DNA from: an uncultured Robinsoniella sp.
Lineage (GTDB): Bacteria > Bacillota > Clostridia > Lachnospirales > Lachnospiraceae
Reading direction: 5' to 3'
DNA length: 64,000 nt
NCBI GenBank assembly: GCA_900540475.1
Contig: UQGG01000008.1
Span: 124,001 to 188,000, forward strand
The notes below the pieces were generated by a model. It saw only the letters and a program-made list of their open reading frames with translations, made no database searches and was not told where the DNA came from. A program made the translations under genes and the position numbers. Position 1 is the first letter of the stretch. Each line of letters begins with the position of its first letter. Shown in pieces: positions 33,940 through 44,221 of this stretch.

Positions 33940-34848
33940 TTACAGGCGTTTTTTGATCTCTTCTGCCTTCTCCAGCAGCTCCTTTTCATTTACATATTTT
34001 GTCAGGCAGCCCACTCCTTTTACACAGGTTCCGCCTGTTACGTTACCAAATATGATGCTGTCTGTTGCACTGCAGTCATGATAAAGCCCATAGATAAAAC
34101 CAGCCATAAATGCATCTCCGGCACCTGTGGAGTCTATTTTATTTACATTTTCCATTGGTGGAATGACCGTGCTTTCCCCGTTCTTCCAGTACAGGCATCC
34201 TGCACTGTCCAGTTTGATTATAACCTCCGGAAAAAATCTGCCCAGTTCCACAGCTGCTTCTTCTACATTGTCTTTTCCGGTCATTTTTAATGCCTCTTTC
34301 TGGTTCGGTGTAAAAAAGTCCGCAAGCTCCAGATACTCTCTGTATTTCTCTATGGAAAGTCCTTCATCCCAGCCCACATCAAATACCAGAACAGCCCCTT
34401 CTGCTTTCAGCCGTTTATAGGCATCCAGGAATCCTGCGTGCATGTCGATGACTTTTGCTCCCCGCAGCTGCCGGTATGTTTCTTCCTGAATATCCGGTGT
34501 GATGTCCACCCGGTCCAGGGCTGACATAAAAGTCCGGTCCCTTTCCGTGATCATAACAGATGTTACAGCTACCGGAATGCCGTTCCCACGGTAGAGATTT
34601 GCATAAGAGATACCGCAGGCATCCAGCAGCTTTGCTGCATACCCGGAAAATACATCTTCTCCCAGAAAAGTTGCTATCTTAGAAGCAACGCCCAGTCTGG
34701 ACAGTGTAATCATGGTTGCAGGGACTCCGCCGCCCAGCTGAATATCCAGGCTTTTTGCATAAACCTCTTCTCCCTCTTTTGGAAGATGTCCCACTCCCAG
34801 ATACAGTAGATCCAGATTTACATATCCCACACCTGCTGCAAATTCCAT
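33940..34848 (-). CDS. PfkB family carbohydrate kinase
   Basis: 302 aa. Ribokinase fold with the N-terminal VGYVNLDLLYLG, the sugar-side LGGGVPATMITLSRLG and the catalytic anion-hole motif DSTGAGDAFMAGF near residue 235. The middle segment DVGWDEGLSIEKYREYL and FTPNQKEALKMTG are usual for the family. It starts 1 nt after the GH4 gene ends, so the two are translationally linked; it would phosphorylate the sugar or sugar derivative released by the GH4 enzyme. Confidence 0.9.
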   Translation of the reverse strand: MEFAAGVGYVNLDLLYLGVGHLPKEGEEVYAKSLDIQLGGGVPATMITLSRLGVASKIATFLGEDVFSGYAAKLLDACGISYANLYRGNGIPVAVTSVMITERDRTFMSALDRVDITPDIQEETYRQLRGAKVIDMHAGFLDAYKRLKAEGAVLVFDVGWDEGLSIEKYREYLELADFFTPNQKEALKMTGKDNVEEAAVELGRFFPEVIIKLDSAGCLYWKNGESTVIPPMENVNKIDSTGAGDAFMAGFIYGLYHDCSATDSIIFGNVTGGTCVKGVGCLTKYVNEKELLEKAEEIKKRL

Positions 34849-34849
34849 A

Positions 34850-36232
34850 TCAGCTCCATCCTTTCATATATGCTTCATTTATTTTCATATATTCATATGC
34901 TAACTTCTTTGCAAAGGTATAAGAGTTGACCAGTGGGTGCACCATCAGGCAGTCGATTGCTTTTTCAATACTCTTTTCCCTGATTGCCTCGGATGCCAGC
35001 CGTTCATACATCTTGACTCTGCGTATCATTTCCATGGGAATGCGGTCCGGTTCAATCTCATGGGGGTAATAATTTCCGTCTTTGATCGTACAGCTGATTT
35101 CTACCACATCGGTATCCTCAAGTCCTTTGATTGCCCCATTATTTGGCACACAGAGAATCATTTCTTTCTCTTCCTGTCCCAGTTCCGATTCAATAAATTT
35201 CAGCGCAACACCTGCATATCCGCCGCTGTCCTTTGTATAAATATCAAAATGATAAGGGGGCTTTTTACTGTCTATCCCTGTCTCATTTGCCATATATGCC
35301 GCTTCCCTTTTGCCGTACCACTTTTCAAATACCTTCAGGCATTCGTCAAAATTATTTTCGATATCCATCCTGGAAAGCTCTTCTGTCATATGGATATTCA
35401 CATCCCGGATCACTTCTCCTCTTGTTACTTTTGCATTTAAGATGTTCTGCACTGCCTCTTCCCGGTAATAGAAATAGTAGAGGTATTCATTTAGAATACA
35501 TCCCACGTGTTCTACCAGTTCTTTATGGAAAAACCGCATTTCTGTATTTTCATAAATCTCGTCTTTCTGAAGCAGTTCCGGCATAATTTCTTTTCCGTCC
35601 AGCTTAATGCTTTTAAAAAAGGAAAGATGGTTTAAGCCATAGCATTCTCCCGTGATCAAGTCTGTGCTTACACCGTACATCTGTGCAAAGGAATGAAGCA
35701 GACTGCTGGGTGCATCGCAGATTCCGTAAGTAAAATCGAATCCCATATCCCGCAGTGTCTGTGACACTACCCCGGCTGGATTTGTAAAATTGAAAATCTT
35801 CACCTGGGGATTTGCATATTTTTTCGCAAGCTCACAATACTGAACCAGTGCCGGAATGGAACGCATAGCAAAGGAAAATCCTGCAGCTCCTGTTGTCTCC
35901 TGTCCCAGAATTCCAAGTGCCAGTGCCGTCCGCTCATCCTGAATTCGCATTTCATCTTCTCCCACACGTATGGTGGTAATGATATAGTCCGCATCCTTGA
36001 CAGCTTCCACCGGGTCCGATGTCAGGGAAAAGTTTACCGTATCATCAATCCGCCTGGCAACCTGAGCCGCCATTTTTCCATAGATATTTAATTTTGTTTC
36101 ATTGTTGTCCATAAATACAATCTCTGTAAATCCCAGTTTTTTGGCGTGCTGTACCAGGCTTTTCGCCAGAAACATCGACCGGACACCGCCTCCTCCTATA
36201 ACCGTAATTTTTTTCGCTCCTGATTTGCTCAT
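34850..36232 (-). CDS. GH4 family NAD-dependent glycosidase
   Basis: 460 aa from the ATG at 36232 (GGAGG 8 nt upstream); upstream in-frame codons overlap the LacI gene and are unlikely. The N-terminal Rossmann motif is KITVIGGGGVRS. NFTNPAGVVSQTL and GICDAPSSLLHSFAQ carry the metal- and sugar-binding residues, with GLNHLSFF further on. GH4 enzymes cleave by oxidation-elimination using NAD+ and Mn2+ (alpha- and beta-glycosides, 6-phospho forms, galacturonides). The sequence does not settle which; PfkB next door suggests a non-phosphorylated substrate. Confidence 0.87.
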   Translation of the reverse strand: MSKSGAKKITVIGGGGVRSMFLAKSLVQHAKKLGFTEIVFMDNNETKLNIYGKMAAQVARRIDDTVNFSLTSDPVEAVKDADYIITTIRVGEDEMRIQDERTALALGILGQETTGAAGFSFAMRSIPALVQYCELAKKYANPQVKIFNFTNPAGVVSQTLRDMGFDFTYGICDAPSSLLHSFAQMYGVSTDLITGECYGLNHLSFFKSIKLDGKEIMPELLQKDEIYENTEMRFFHKELVEHVGCILNEYLYYFYYREEAVQNILNAKVTRGEVIRDVNIHMTEELSRMDIENNFDECLKVFEKWYGKREAAYMANETGIDSKKPPYHFDIYTKDSGGYAGVALKFIESELGQEEKEMILCVPNNGAIKGLEDTDVVEISCTIKDGNYYPHEIEPDRIPMEMIRRVKMYERLASEAIREKSIEKAIDCLMVHPLVNSYTFAKKLAYEYMKINEAYMKGWS

Positions 36233-36254
36233 CTTCGTATCCTCCATTTTATAA

Positions 36255-37238
36255 TTACTGCCTCTTTTGGCAGGTATTTCTCTGTACAATATCAAAAGGC
36301 AGCGTGATATCCATATTTTCTTCTTCTCCATAGAGATTCAAGAACATATTCAGTGATTTGGTTACAAACTGCCGTATGGGCTGATGGATGGTGGTAAGGG
36401 GCGGCACTGCCCTTCCCGCTGCTGTGATATCATCAAATCCCAATACAGACACATCCTTTGGAACATCCACGCCGCATGCCTTTAGCGCAGCCATTGCCCC
36501 CACAGCCATCTCATCGCTGAATGCAAAAATTGCTGTGAATTCCCTTCCTGATTCTACCGCCTGTTTGGCAAGGCGGTACCCCATATCATAGGTCACTGAA
36601 CCAAACAGCACCATACTGCTTTCATCAAAAGGTATATTTTTTTCTTCCATTGCCCGCTTTGCACCGGTCAGACGCTGAAAGACAGAGCTGATAGATCTGT
36701 TGCGGTCAGACAGGAACAAAAGTTTTTCGTGCCCCAATCCCAGCAAATACCGGGTTCCTTCATATCCAGCCGCAAGATCATTGATGTGTACCATTCCCAG
36801 GCGCCTGTCAAGAGTTGCGCCGCCGCACATTACGGTCCTGATATTCTTTGATGCAATGTAATTCAGGATATCTTCGCTGATATTTTCATCCAGATAAATA
36901 ACGCCCTCTATATTCATTTCGTTAAAATACTGTTTGTAATCGTCTTTCCCCTCTAAGATCGGAATAAAAACCACACGATAATCGTATCTCGGCATCTGAT
37001 CTACAATCTCCCGCATCACTTCCGAAAAAAACTCAAGAGGAAACTCGGGAATTAAAACTGCAATTACACCGCAATTGCGATGACGCCTCCCTTTATGCTC
37101 ATACCCAAGCTGGTCAGCAGCATCTTCAATCTTTCTAGCCAGCTCCGTACTCACCACTTTTCCCCCGCTGAAATACCTGGATACCGTAGCCAGGGAAACA
37201 CCTGCCTTTTTTGCTACATCTCTCGCTGTGAATGCCAT
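36255..37238 (-). CDS. LacI family transcriptional regulator
   Basis: 327 aa. The helix-turn-helix is FTARDVAKKAGVSLATVSRY with hinge-like segment LARKIEDAADQLGY, followed by a periplasmic-binding-protein fold (GVIAVLIPEFPLEF, AIFAFSDEMAVGAM, VSVLGFDDITAAG, PLTTIHQPIRQ). Directly upstream of GH4 with 22 bp between, so it probably autoregulates the lacI-GH4-pfkB set in response to the GH4 substrate. Confidence 0.92.
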   Translation of the reverse strand: MAFTARDVAKKAGVSLATVSRYFSGGKVVSTELARKIEDAADQLGYEHKGRRHRNCGVIAVLIPEFPLEFFSEVMREIVDQMPRYDYRVVFIPILEGKDDYKQYFNEMNIEGVIYLDENISEDILNYIASKNIRTVMCGGATLDRRLGMVHINDLAAGYEGTRYLLGLGHEKLLFLSDRNRSISSVFQRLTGAKRAMEEKNIPFDESSMVLFGSVTYDMGYRLAKQAVESGREFTAIFAFSDEMAVGAMAALKACGVDVPKDVSVLGFDDITAAGRAVPPLTTIHQPIRQFVTKSLNMFLNLYGEEENMDITLPFDIVQRNTCQKRQ

Positions 37239-37600
37239 TTATATCCTCCTATTGTTTCCTTCTGTTACATCTAAACTGCTAAAAATATGTGTCCTTTAGT
37301 TTAATTGTTCTATTTGCTGTTTCCTTATAAAAACAGCTTCTATTCTTTTGATTTTGCTGTTAAGTTTATTATATTCCAGTTGAATCAAAAGTCAATCTTG
37401 TTTCATTTGTTTCCTATTTGTTTCCTATTTTTCATTATTTATCAATATCATCCAATGAAGCTCCCCTTTTTATAAAACCCTTTTCATTCTCCCTACTATC
37501 CTATATAATAGCGGTAATAATAAAAAACAGCCCATCACACTCCAATGTCTCATCCTGCTGAGCAAATCAGCTTTGCGGCAATGGATGAAAGGAACACCTC
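37239..37600. promoter_or_regulatory. Divergent promoter region, lacI / DUF362
   Basis: Very AT-rich. TAAACTGCTAAA (near 37273) and TTTAGTTTA (near 37295) form an imperfect inverted repeat that could be the LacI operator. ATATAATAGCG near 37502 may be a -10 for the plus-strand DUF362 gene. Nothing else found. Confidence 0.35.
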
Positions 37601-38731
37601 ATGACCAAAATAAGTATTACACAGACCCCTTCTTATGACCAGCCTCTTGTAAATAAAGCGGTACAAGAACATCTGGAACGTTTTAACCTTCTTGCAAAGC
37701 TCTCATCGGATACAAAAGTTTTGATAAAACCAAACCTTCTAATGAAGAGGACCCCCGGAGAATTTACCACCACTCATCCTTCCATCGTGGAAGCTGTGAT
37801 TATATGGCTGAAAGCAAATGGTATCACCAAAATTACAGTTGCTGACAGCCCTGGCGGACCCTATACGGTTTCCGCTTTAAAAGGAATCTATCACGCTTCT
37901 GGCATGACTGATGTATGCCAACGGCATAACGTTACCCTGAATATGGATACTTCTTCCCGGAATTTAGACAACAAAAAAGGGAAACTGGTAAAACAGTTTC
38001 CCATAATCACACCTGTCTGCGATGCAGACTTTATTATTGATATCTGTAAATTAAAAACCCACGCAATGACCGGTTTAAGCGGAGCTGTCAAAAATTTGTT
38101 CGGAACAATTCCCGGACTTACAAAGCCCGGCTATCATGCCAGATTCCCGGAAAAAGCCCCTTTTTGTTCCATGCTGGTGGATCTCTGTGAAACCATCCGT
38201 CCGGACTTTATTCTGGTAGATGCCATACAGGCAATGGAAGGAAACGGACCTTCCGGGGGCACTATGAGAGAGACGGGACTTATTCTGGCATCCGACAATC
38301 CCTATGAACTGGACTACTGCCTGTGTAAAATCATCGGCGTTAACCCAAAAAGCATACTTACCGTAAAGGAATCCATTTCCCGGGGGCTGTGCTGCGGTGA
38401 TCTTGACCGGCTTAACCTGATAGGGGAATTACCCATTCTTGAACCTTTTCGGGTTCCCCGGGAGTCATCCCTGGATTTTACAACGTTTTTACCTCCGCTG
38501 ATCCGCCGTCCGGTTCGTGCTTTCGTATTTCATTACCTCTCATCCAAACCGGTAATCCTGAGTGCCAAGTGTATCGGCTGCGGCAAATGCGCGGAAAGCT
38601 GTCCGCAAAAGACGATTCAGATTGAATCTAAGAAAGCAAAAATCCTATATCGGAATTGTATCCGCTGTTACTGCTGCCACGAAATGTGCCCGGTAAAGGC
38701 TATTGATATACGCAAGGGGTTAGTACGATAG
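37601..38731 (+). CDS. DUF362 domain protein with C-terminal 2[4Fe-4S] ferredoxin domain
   Basis: 376 aa. The N-terminal DUF362 region has KVLIKPNLLMKR, DSPGGPYTV and CKLKTHAMTGLSGAVKNLFG, features of this family. The last 70 residues contain two cluster motifs, CIGCGKCAESCP and CIRCYCCHEMCP, so it binds two [4Fe-4S] clusters. Reaction unknown; likely a cytoplasmic redox protein. It stands alone on the plus strand and converges with the NagB-like gene with an 18-bp gap and no visible terminator. Confidence 0.88.
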   Translation: MTKISITQTPSYDQPLVNKAVQEHLERFNLLAKLSSDTKVLIKPNLLMKRTPGEFTTTHPSIVEAVIIWLKANGITKITVADSPGGPYTVSALKGIYHASGMTDVCQRHNVTLNMDTSSRNLDNKKGKLVKQFPIITPVCDADFIIDICKLKTHAMTGLSGAVKNLFGTIPGLTKPGYHARFPEKAPFCSMLVDLCETIRPDFILVDAIQAMEGNGPSGGTMRETGLILASDNPYELDYCLCKIIGVNPKSILTVKESISRGLCCGDLDRLNLIGELPILEPFRVPRESSLDFTTFLPPLIRRPVRAFVFHYLSSKPVILSAKCIGCGKCAESCPQKTIQIESKKAKILYRNCIRCYCCHEMCPVKAIDIRKGLVR

Positions 38732-38749
38732 CATTTTTATATTACTTGC

Positions 38750-39487
38750 TCAAATTCGGCCTGCGATCTTCTGTGCTGCAGCTTCATCCAAAAGAATCTC
38801 ACAATTCGGGTGCAGCTGCACAACAGACGCCGGAATATCTGTAGTAACCGGCCCGAGTACTGCCTTCTCAATAATGTCTGCTTTGCTCTCACCTTTTGCA
38901 ATTAAAACAATTTTACGGGTCTGCATAATGTTTACAATCCCTCTGGTCAATCCGCCCAGGGGATAATCCGGCGCCACATTTGTTTCCCTCCGTACCCGTT
39001 CTTCAAATACCGGGTCCATAGGTGAGACCCAGGTCTGACGTTCAAAAGGCGTTCCCGGTTGATTAATCCCGATATGTCCATTCCAGCCAATGCCAAGCAT
39101 CTGCAGGTCTGCTCCGCCCCGTTGCTTGATCCTCTCTTCAAAAAATCGGCATTCCTGATCAAAATCATTAGAAAAAGTAGGCGGCATAATAAAATTCTCA
39201 TCAGGGATGTTCAGATTCTTTACCAGCTGTTCATAAATCATCGTATAACAACTTCCCGGATAAGCGCGGTCCAGGTTCGTCAGCTCATCTACATTAAAAA
39301 CGGTTACACCAGATGTATCAAAAGGATAATTTTTATAGATATCGCTGACAATCTGATGCATATTTTTTGTCGTTTGTCCCGTGGATAAACCAATTACTGC
39401 ATTTGGCTTTGTTACCATCTCTCCAATGATTCTCCAGGCAGCTGCCACATCAAAATCATGTTCTGTCTTCATTATTGTTATTTTCAT
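38750..39487 (-). CDS. Glucosamine-6-phosphate deaminase family protein (NagB-like)
   Basis: 245 aa. NagB fold with LSTGQTTKNMHQ (phosphate loop; NagB usually has LPTGxTP), FNVDELTNLDRAYPGSCY (general-base aspartate) and GIGWNGHIGINQPG (NagB has GHIGFNEPG). The family converts GlcN-6-P to fructose-6-P and ammonia. The motif changes leave room for another amino-sugar or isomerase substrate. Last gene of the long LacI-linked operon, 21 bp after GH9. Confidence 0.85.
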   Translation of the reverse strand: MKITIMKTEHDFDVAAAWRIIGEMVTKPNAVIGLSTGQTTKNMHQIVSDIYKNYPFDTSGVTVFNVDELTNLDRAYPGSCYTMIYEQLVKNLNIPDENFIMPPTFSNDFDQECRFFEERIKQRGGADLQMLGIGWNGHIGINQPGTPFERQTWVSPMDPVFEERVRRETNVAPDYPLGGLTRGIVNIMQTRKIVLIAKGESKADIIEKAVLGPVTTDIPASVVQLHPNCEILLDEAAAQKIAGRI

Positions 39488-39508
39488 CTCAATTATTATT
39501 TCCTTTCA

Positions 39509-41893
39509 CTAATTACAGTTTTTTCCACCTGCATAATCTGCAGCAAGCCAGAGCCAGCGGCACGCAGATGAGGTCCACACTTCGCGGTATGTGGCATTAT
39601 TTCCCTGGGGCCAGTATGGAACATCTTCATTGTCTAAGGTTTCAATTCCCACTGGAAGTTCTCCCACACATTCTCCCGGAAAAATGGCATACTGTGCCGG
39701 ATATCGGCTGCCAGCGCCGTACATAAGGGAGTGTCCAAAGGGATTTTTTCCAAATATCCAGTAAAGCTGCTCTCTGCCCATCTGGAGCAGTTCTTCATCC
39801 TGCAGATAATGCCCCAAAAGAGATGCTGCCTTACCCTCAGACAGCATAACAACTGTATTTCCCCGAAAGGAAAACCAGATTGGAAAATTCCGGATTACAT
39901 AGTCTTTTCCGATTAGTGCTCCATTTTTTAACTGCTCTTTATAGTTTTCTCTTTCTTCCTCATAGTTACAGGTAACATGCAGATATTGGAATACCTCGCT
40001 ATTCTTATACTCATCCATTTTATGTACTCCGGCCGGAAGCATCCCATAAGGTGCCGTATTTGCCGCAATCGCCTTCAGGTACCCTGCATAGCGCTTCATA
40101 GCATCTACCCATAGACTTTTCTTCGGTGCATCCGGCTGGGTCTCGCAAATACTGACAAACGCCTGCATGAATTGCTGTACCCGGGATTGATGATTAAAAT
40201 GTACAATCATCTTATGGCTTTCATCACGATAGAAAAATCCGCTGATCCTAATGCCGGCCTTTCCTGTTTCCTGGCACTCCATCAATTTGTCGCACCAGTA
40301 CTCCGCCTTTTTTGCATAACCTTCGTCACTGGTGGCTGCGTACAAAGTGGAAGCTGCCCAAACAATAACCGCACAGTGTTGTGATAAGCCTGAATTATAT
40401 GTATGTTCAAACATCTGAACCATTTCCATACCGTGATCCCGAAACCTTTTTTCTGCAAATAAAAAATCTTCTTTTGCGGCCTCCAGACTTCCCCATGCCA
40501 ATGGTTCATCCTCCTCCTTTAATTGCTGATATGCATATGCTTCTATTCCCGAGAACAGAAAATTTTCATAGGCATGATTATAAACACGGGTATTTACATC
40601 ATCCATATCACCAATCAAACCATTAGTCCATCTGGTAGATCCTGCACTCGTAGCGCGGTATCCGTCACCAAAACGGGTTCTTAAGATGAAATCCAGTCCC
40701 CAGCGTGCTTCTTCCAGAATCCGTTGGTATAATCTGGGACTTTTATCTTTGTATTTAGAGGCCACTTCCAGAAGTGCATGGACAATCTCACCGGTCTGCG
40801 CACTCTGCTGTGAAGCATCACCTGCATCATGCCATCCTCCTGCAAAGGGCATTTTTAATCCGTGGTGCTCTGCCACAATATCAAAATGACATGCCCCATG
40901 CTTTCCAGTAATCGGCATCCCGCACCTTTCTCCATACAGAAAATTCAAAACACGCCATACATTCTCTTCCACGATATCATCACTGATCTCAAATACCGGA
41001 CTCTTTACCCCGCCTGCCTGAAGATAGTAGCTGCCCTCCTCATAGACGGAACTAAAATCCAGTACCTGAAAATCTCCTCTTTCATTCGATACCGTTTCCA
41101 CAGTCCCCGTATAGACAGCTTTTCCCGTCCTTTCATCACAAACGGTAAATTCCGGCTCCATGATATTGGCTACAGCTGTTTTCCTGCCTTCTATGAAATA
41201 TCCGGCACTTGATAACACAATCCGGCTGCTGCCGCACTCCCAGCCCCATTCTTTCTCAGGATTCTCCACTTTTTCAATGCCAATATCTTTATAACTATAT
41301 GTAAGCTCCGGCCCCATGGCTGTATCCTGTCCATTCAGAAAAGTATAAAAATACAGTTCTGTAACCCTGTCTCTTGGCAACATAGAGAATTCCCAGAAGC
41401 ACTCATTCCACTGATTGTTATTCAAATCAAATACCGTAAACCCTTCCCTGCAGAAGCGATCCGGTATCTTTACTGTACCATTGCTTTTAATACCCACATT
41501 CAGATGCACTATCTCGGATCCAGGCACCTGGGGTTTTACCCAGAAATGAAGACGGTTGTATTCACTCCAGTCTTCCTCTGGCAGTTCAAAATGCACTTCA
41601 GCCATACCAAAATTGCTGTAATCCCCGTCTGCCGGAGCTCCTTTGGGCCAGGTATCGCTCCGAACCGGCGCAGTGATACTTACATATTCCTCATTCTGCT
41701 CCATACCTATACGGAGCTTTCCTTTTTCCCCTGCCAGTGGAGCGCTTGCCTGTCCTCCACAGCTCCACAGCTCTTTTCTCTTCACAACCTTTTTTCCGGG
41801 AAAAGAGGCTTCCAGGGATTTTTCCCTGTGAAGAGGCAACATGGAATGAATATATAAAGATTCCTCAATTTCTCTTTTAAACGCATCTTTCAT
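39509..41893 (-). CDS. Glycoside hydrolase family 9, cytoplasmic
   Basis: 794 aa with no signal peptide. N-terminal about 330 residues are beta-rich, ending in an Ig-like (CelD_N) domain (TVCDERTGKAVYTGTVETV). The GH9 alpha/alpha barrel starts FLYGERCG and has the catalytic aspartate region GGWHDAGDASQQSAQTGEIV. The C-terminal GKNPFGHSLMYGAGSRYP and TYREVWTSSACRWLWLA include the likely acid Glu. Most GH9 enzymes are secreted cellulases; cytoplasmic forms act on imported oligosaccharides (cellobiose-type or chito-oligomers). With NagB-like and ROK neighbours, an amino-sugar substrate is possible. Overlaps the ROK gene by 17 nt. Confidence 0.87.
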   Translation of the reverse strand: MKDAFKREIEESLYIHSMLPLHREKSLEASFPGKKVVKRKELWSCGGQASAPLAGEKGKLRIGMEQNEEYVSITAPVRSDTWPKGAPADGDYSNFGMAEVHFELPEEDWSEYNRLHFWVKPQVPGSEIVHLNVGIKSNGTVKIPDRFCREGFTVFDLNNNQWNECFWEFSMLPRDRVTELYFYTFLNGQDTAMGPELTYSYKDIGIEKVENPEKEWGWECGSSRIVLSSAGYFIEGRKTAVANIMEPEFTVCDERTGKAVYTGTVETVSNERGDFQVLDFSSVYEEGSYYLQAGGVKSPVFEISDDIVEENVWRVLNFLYGERCGMPITGKHGACHFDIVAEHHGLKMPFAGGWHDAGDASQQSAQTGEIVHALLEVASKYKDKSPRLYQRILEEARWGLDFILRTRFGDGYRATSAGSTRWTNGLIGDMDDVNTRVYNHAYENFLFSGIEAYAYQQLKEEDEPLAWGSLEAAKEDFLFAEKRFRDHGMEMVQMFEHTYNSGLSQHCAVIVWAASTLYAATSDEGYAKKAEYWCDKLMECQETGKAGIRISGFFYRDESHKMIVHFNHQSRVQQFMQAFVSICETQPDAPKKSLWVDAMKRYAGYLKAIAANTAPYGMLPAGVHKMDEYKNSEVFQYLHVTCNYEEERENYKEQLKNGALIGKDYVIRNFPIWFSFRGNTVVMLSEGKAASLLGHYLQDEELLQMGREQLYWIFGKNPFGHSLMYGAGSRYPAQYAIFPGECVGELPVGIETLDNEDVPYWPQGNNATYREVWTSSACRWLWLAADYAGGKNCN

Positions 41894-42833
41894 ATCGGCT
41901 TCTCCTATCCGTTAACTGCATCCCAAGTGAAGCGGCACCGATGAGACCTGCATTGGCTGGACTAAAACTGGAGAAAACAATTCCATTTGTCACTCCCCGC
42001 ATCGTGCCTGGTTCCAGACGCATCTTCACTTTTTCCAAAAGCCACCCATCACCAATCACTCCTCCTCCAAGAATGACGGTATCCGGATCACTGTATCTAA
42101 CCAGATTCATAATCACACATGCCAACGTCTCTGCTGCATATTCGGTGATTTTTTTGCAGACAGCATCTCCCGCATCTGCTCTTTCAAAAAGCCGCACCAC
42201 GTCTGCCCGTCCCTGCTCATTCAGCAGTTCATTCAGACCATAATGTTTTAACTGACCTGTAAATCCAATACCGGACACCACATTTTCCGCACAGCCTTTT
42301 CTGCCGCAGATACATGGTCTCTGGCTTTGAAGATCAACTACCATATGACCAATTTCACCGGCATTATGGTTTGCTCCCCGTATAATATGACCGCCCGTAA
42401 CCACACCTGCCGCCAGGCCTGTCCCTATATTCAGATAAATAAAATCCAAGGTGCTTTTACCCTGCCCCAGCATTAATTCCGCAGTAGTTGCACTTCTCAC
42501 ATCATTATCCACGGCACATGGCACATGGAGATTTGATTCCATAAGAGCCGCCATAGGTACTGGCGGTGCCGTTATTTCATGGCCCATAGCTACCCATTCA
42601 CCTCTTTTATTATCTACAATTCCGACGATTCCAAGGCCTGCTGCTTTTATTTCTCCCTGAAACCCTATTGTTTCCTTATAATCTTCCAGATTTCCCAGAA
42701 TGGCCTTTGTTGCTTCTTCCTGATCGTCAAACCCGGTAACGTATCGCTTACTGCTAAGGATTCTTCCGTTTTTATCCAGTTCTCCAATCAACATTTTGGT
42801 GCCGCCAAAGTCCAAACCTAAATATGTTTCCAC
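41877..42833 (-). CDS. ROK family sugar kinase
   Basis: 318 aa starting at GTG with AGGAGGG upstream. ATP-binding LGLDFGGTKMLIGEL, sugar-binding EIGHMV and the zinc site CICGRKGCAENVVSG are diagnostic of ROK kinases (glucokinase, GlcNAc or ManNAc kinase). No N-terminal HTH, so it is an enzyme rather than a repressor. It would phosphorylate monosaccharide released by the GH9 enzyme. Confidence 0.92.
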   Translation of the reverse strand: METYLGLDFGGTKMLIGELDKNGRILSSKRYVTGFDDQEEATKAILGNLEDYKETIGFQGEIKAAGLGIVGIVDNKRGEWVAMGHEITAPPVPMAALMESNLHVPCAVDNDVRSATTAELMLGQGKSTLDFIYLNIGTGLAAGVVTGGHIIRGANHNAGEIGHMVVDLQSQRPCICGRKGCAENVVSGIGFTGQLKHYGLNELLNEQGRADVVRLFERADAGDAVCKKITEYAAETLACVIMNLVRYSDPDTVILGGGVIGDGWLLEKVKMRLEPGTMRGVTNGIVFSSFSPANAGLIGAASLGMQLTDRRSRYERCV

Positions 42834-42916
42834 GTTCTGTCCCTCCTCATGTTCTTATTTTCTGCCATTGTTATATCAATCCTCTCCGGTATATTTTCAG
42901 CACACCATTTCCAAAT

Positions 42917-44221
42917 TCAGCACAGGTCACCTTTTTTGCGCGGCAGCCTTATAAAACCATACATTACGGTTCCTACTCCGCACAGACTCTGGATAAGAAA
43001 TAAAAAAGCAATACTTCTTCCCGTTCCTATATACACCTGCAGCTGCTCCTGAATCCAGGTTGCCGCCATTGCTCCCAGATATCCTACCAGGCTAGCTGCC
43101 GCTGCCGTTACTCCCAGATAAGTAGTGATACCTCTGGCTGGGGCATTAGCATACTGAAGATTGAGGCCCGCCATTCCGGATGAGGCATTTCCCAAAGCTG
43201 CTGCGCAAATCAACACCATTGCTGCTATTCGGGCATCCGGCCTGACCAGAAACCACCCCAGACTGCAAAGACTGGTCACCATCTGGGTCCCCAGAATAAC
43301 AACTGCCCAGTCTGTATGATCCGCTACCTTTCCCCAGATCCAAATACCGCCAATTCCAATTATGGAACTGATTACTCCCATGCCTAAAATCGAAGTATGA
43401 CTCAGATGCAGCTCCTGAAGCTGGTAAGTTGCCAAAAACCCCATAGCAAATAGATTAGAAAAATAAGAAAGCATATTATAAGTCAAAACCGAACGGTATT
43501 TTTTATCCTGAAATGGTCTGAACATATCCTTCAGGTTATATTCCTTCATTACCTGGTTTTCCGGCTCCTTCATCCTGCACATCAAAAATACATCCACCAG
43601 TGATAGTACGATGCAGAATATATATACTGCCATATATCCTGTCCACGCCTGATCCTGCCCTATAAAATAATCCAACTGCATTCCCATCAGAAATGAAATC
43701 CCTGAATTCATAACCATTGTCATAATATCCTTTATGGCAAAATAGCGTCCACGCCTGCTTCGCGGTGCAATCTGCAGTGTCCATTGATTTAAAGCAGGCG
43801 TTACAAATCCGGCTGCCAGAAATGCTGCAAAATAAAGCAAAAATACAAAGTGCTGCCTTGCGTCCCGGGTTTGGAACAATACCGGGGCAAATACCGCAAA
43901 CCCCACAGAAAAACGAAATCCAAAACAAATTGCTACGATGGAAAGCTTTCTATATCTCAATCTTTCGAAAAAAACCGGTGATATCATCTGTAACACACAA
44001 CCTAATTGGGGGATAATGGCAATCCGTGCTACCATTGCCGGACTTGCTCCAAGATAGGCGAGATACCCCGCCATAAAGTTTCCTGTGCTCAATGCCAGCA
44101 TTACGCTTGCCATGGCACCCTGAATCCAAAGAATATTCCGGCTGCTTTGCATCTGATCCTCTTTTGGTGGCGCTGCCGGAAAAAACTGTTCTTTTAACTT
44201 CGAAGCTGCCGGAAAGCTCAT
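42917..44221 (-). CDS. MFS transporter
   Basis: 434 aa, about 12 membrane helices. NFMAGYLAYLGASPAMVARI and the loop RSRRGRYFAIKDI after helix 4-5 resemble MFS sugar or drug carriers. The first codon overlaps the VOC stop as TAATG, so it is translationally coupled. It shares an operon with a complete CUT1 ABC system, suggesting either a second uptake route or export of a product. Confidence 0.85.
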   Translation of the reverse strand: MSFPAASKLKEQFFPAAPPKEDQMQSSRNILWIQGAMASVMLALSTGNFMAGYLAYLGASPAMVARIAIIPQLGCVLQMISPVFFERLRYRKLSIVAICFGFRFSVGFAVFAPVLFQTRDARQHFVFLLYFAAFLAAGFVTPALNQWTLQIAPRSRRGRYFAIKDIMTMVMNSGISFLMGMQLDYFIGQDQAWTGYMAVYIFCIVLSLVDVFLMCRMKEPENQVMKEYNLKDMFRPFQDKKYRSVLTYNMLSYFSNLFAMGFLATYQLQELHLSHTSILGMGVISSIIGIGGIWIWGKVADHTDWAVVILGTQMVTSLCSLGWFLVRPDARIAAMVLICAAALGNASSGMAGLNLQYANAPARGITTYLGVTAAAASLVGYLGAMAATWIQEQLQVYIGTGRSIAFLFLIQSLCGVGTVMYGFIRLPRKKGDLC

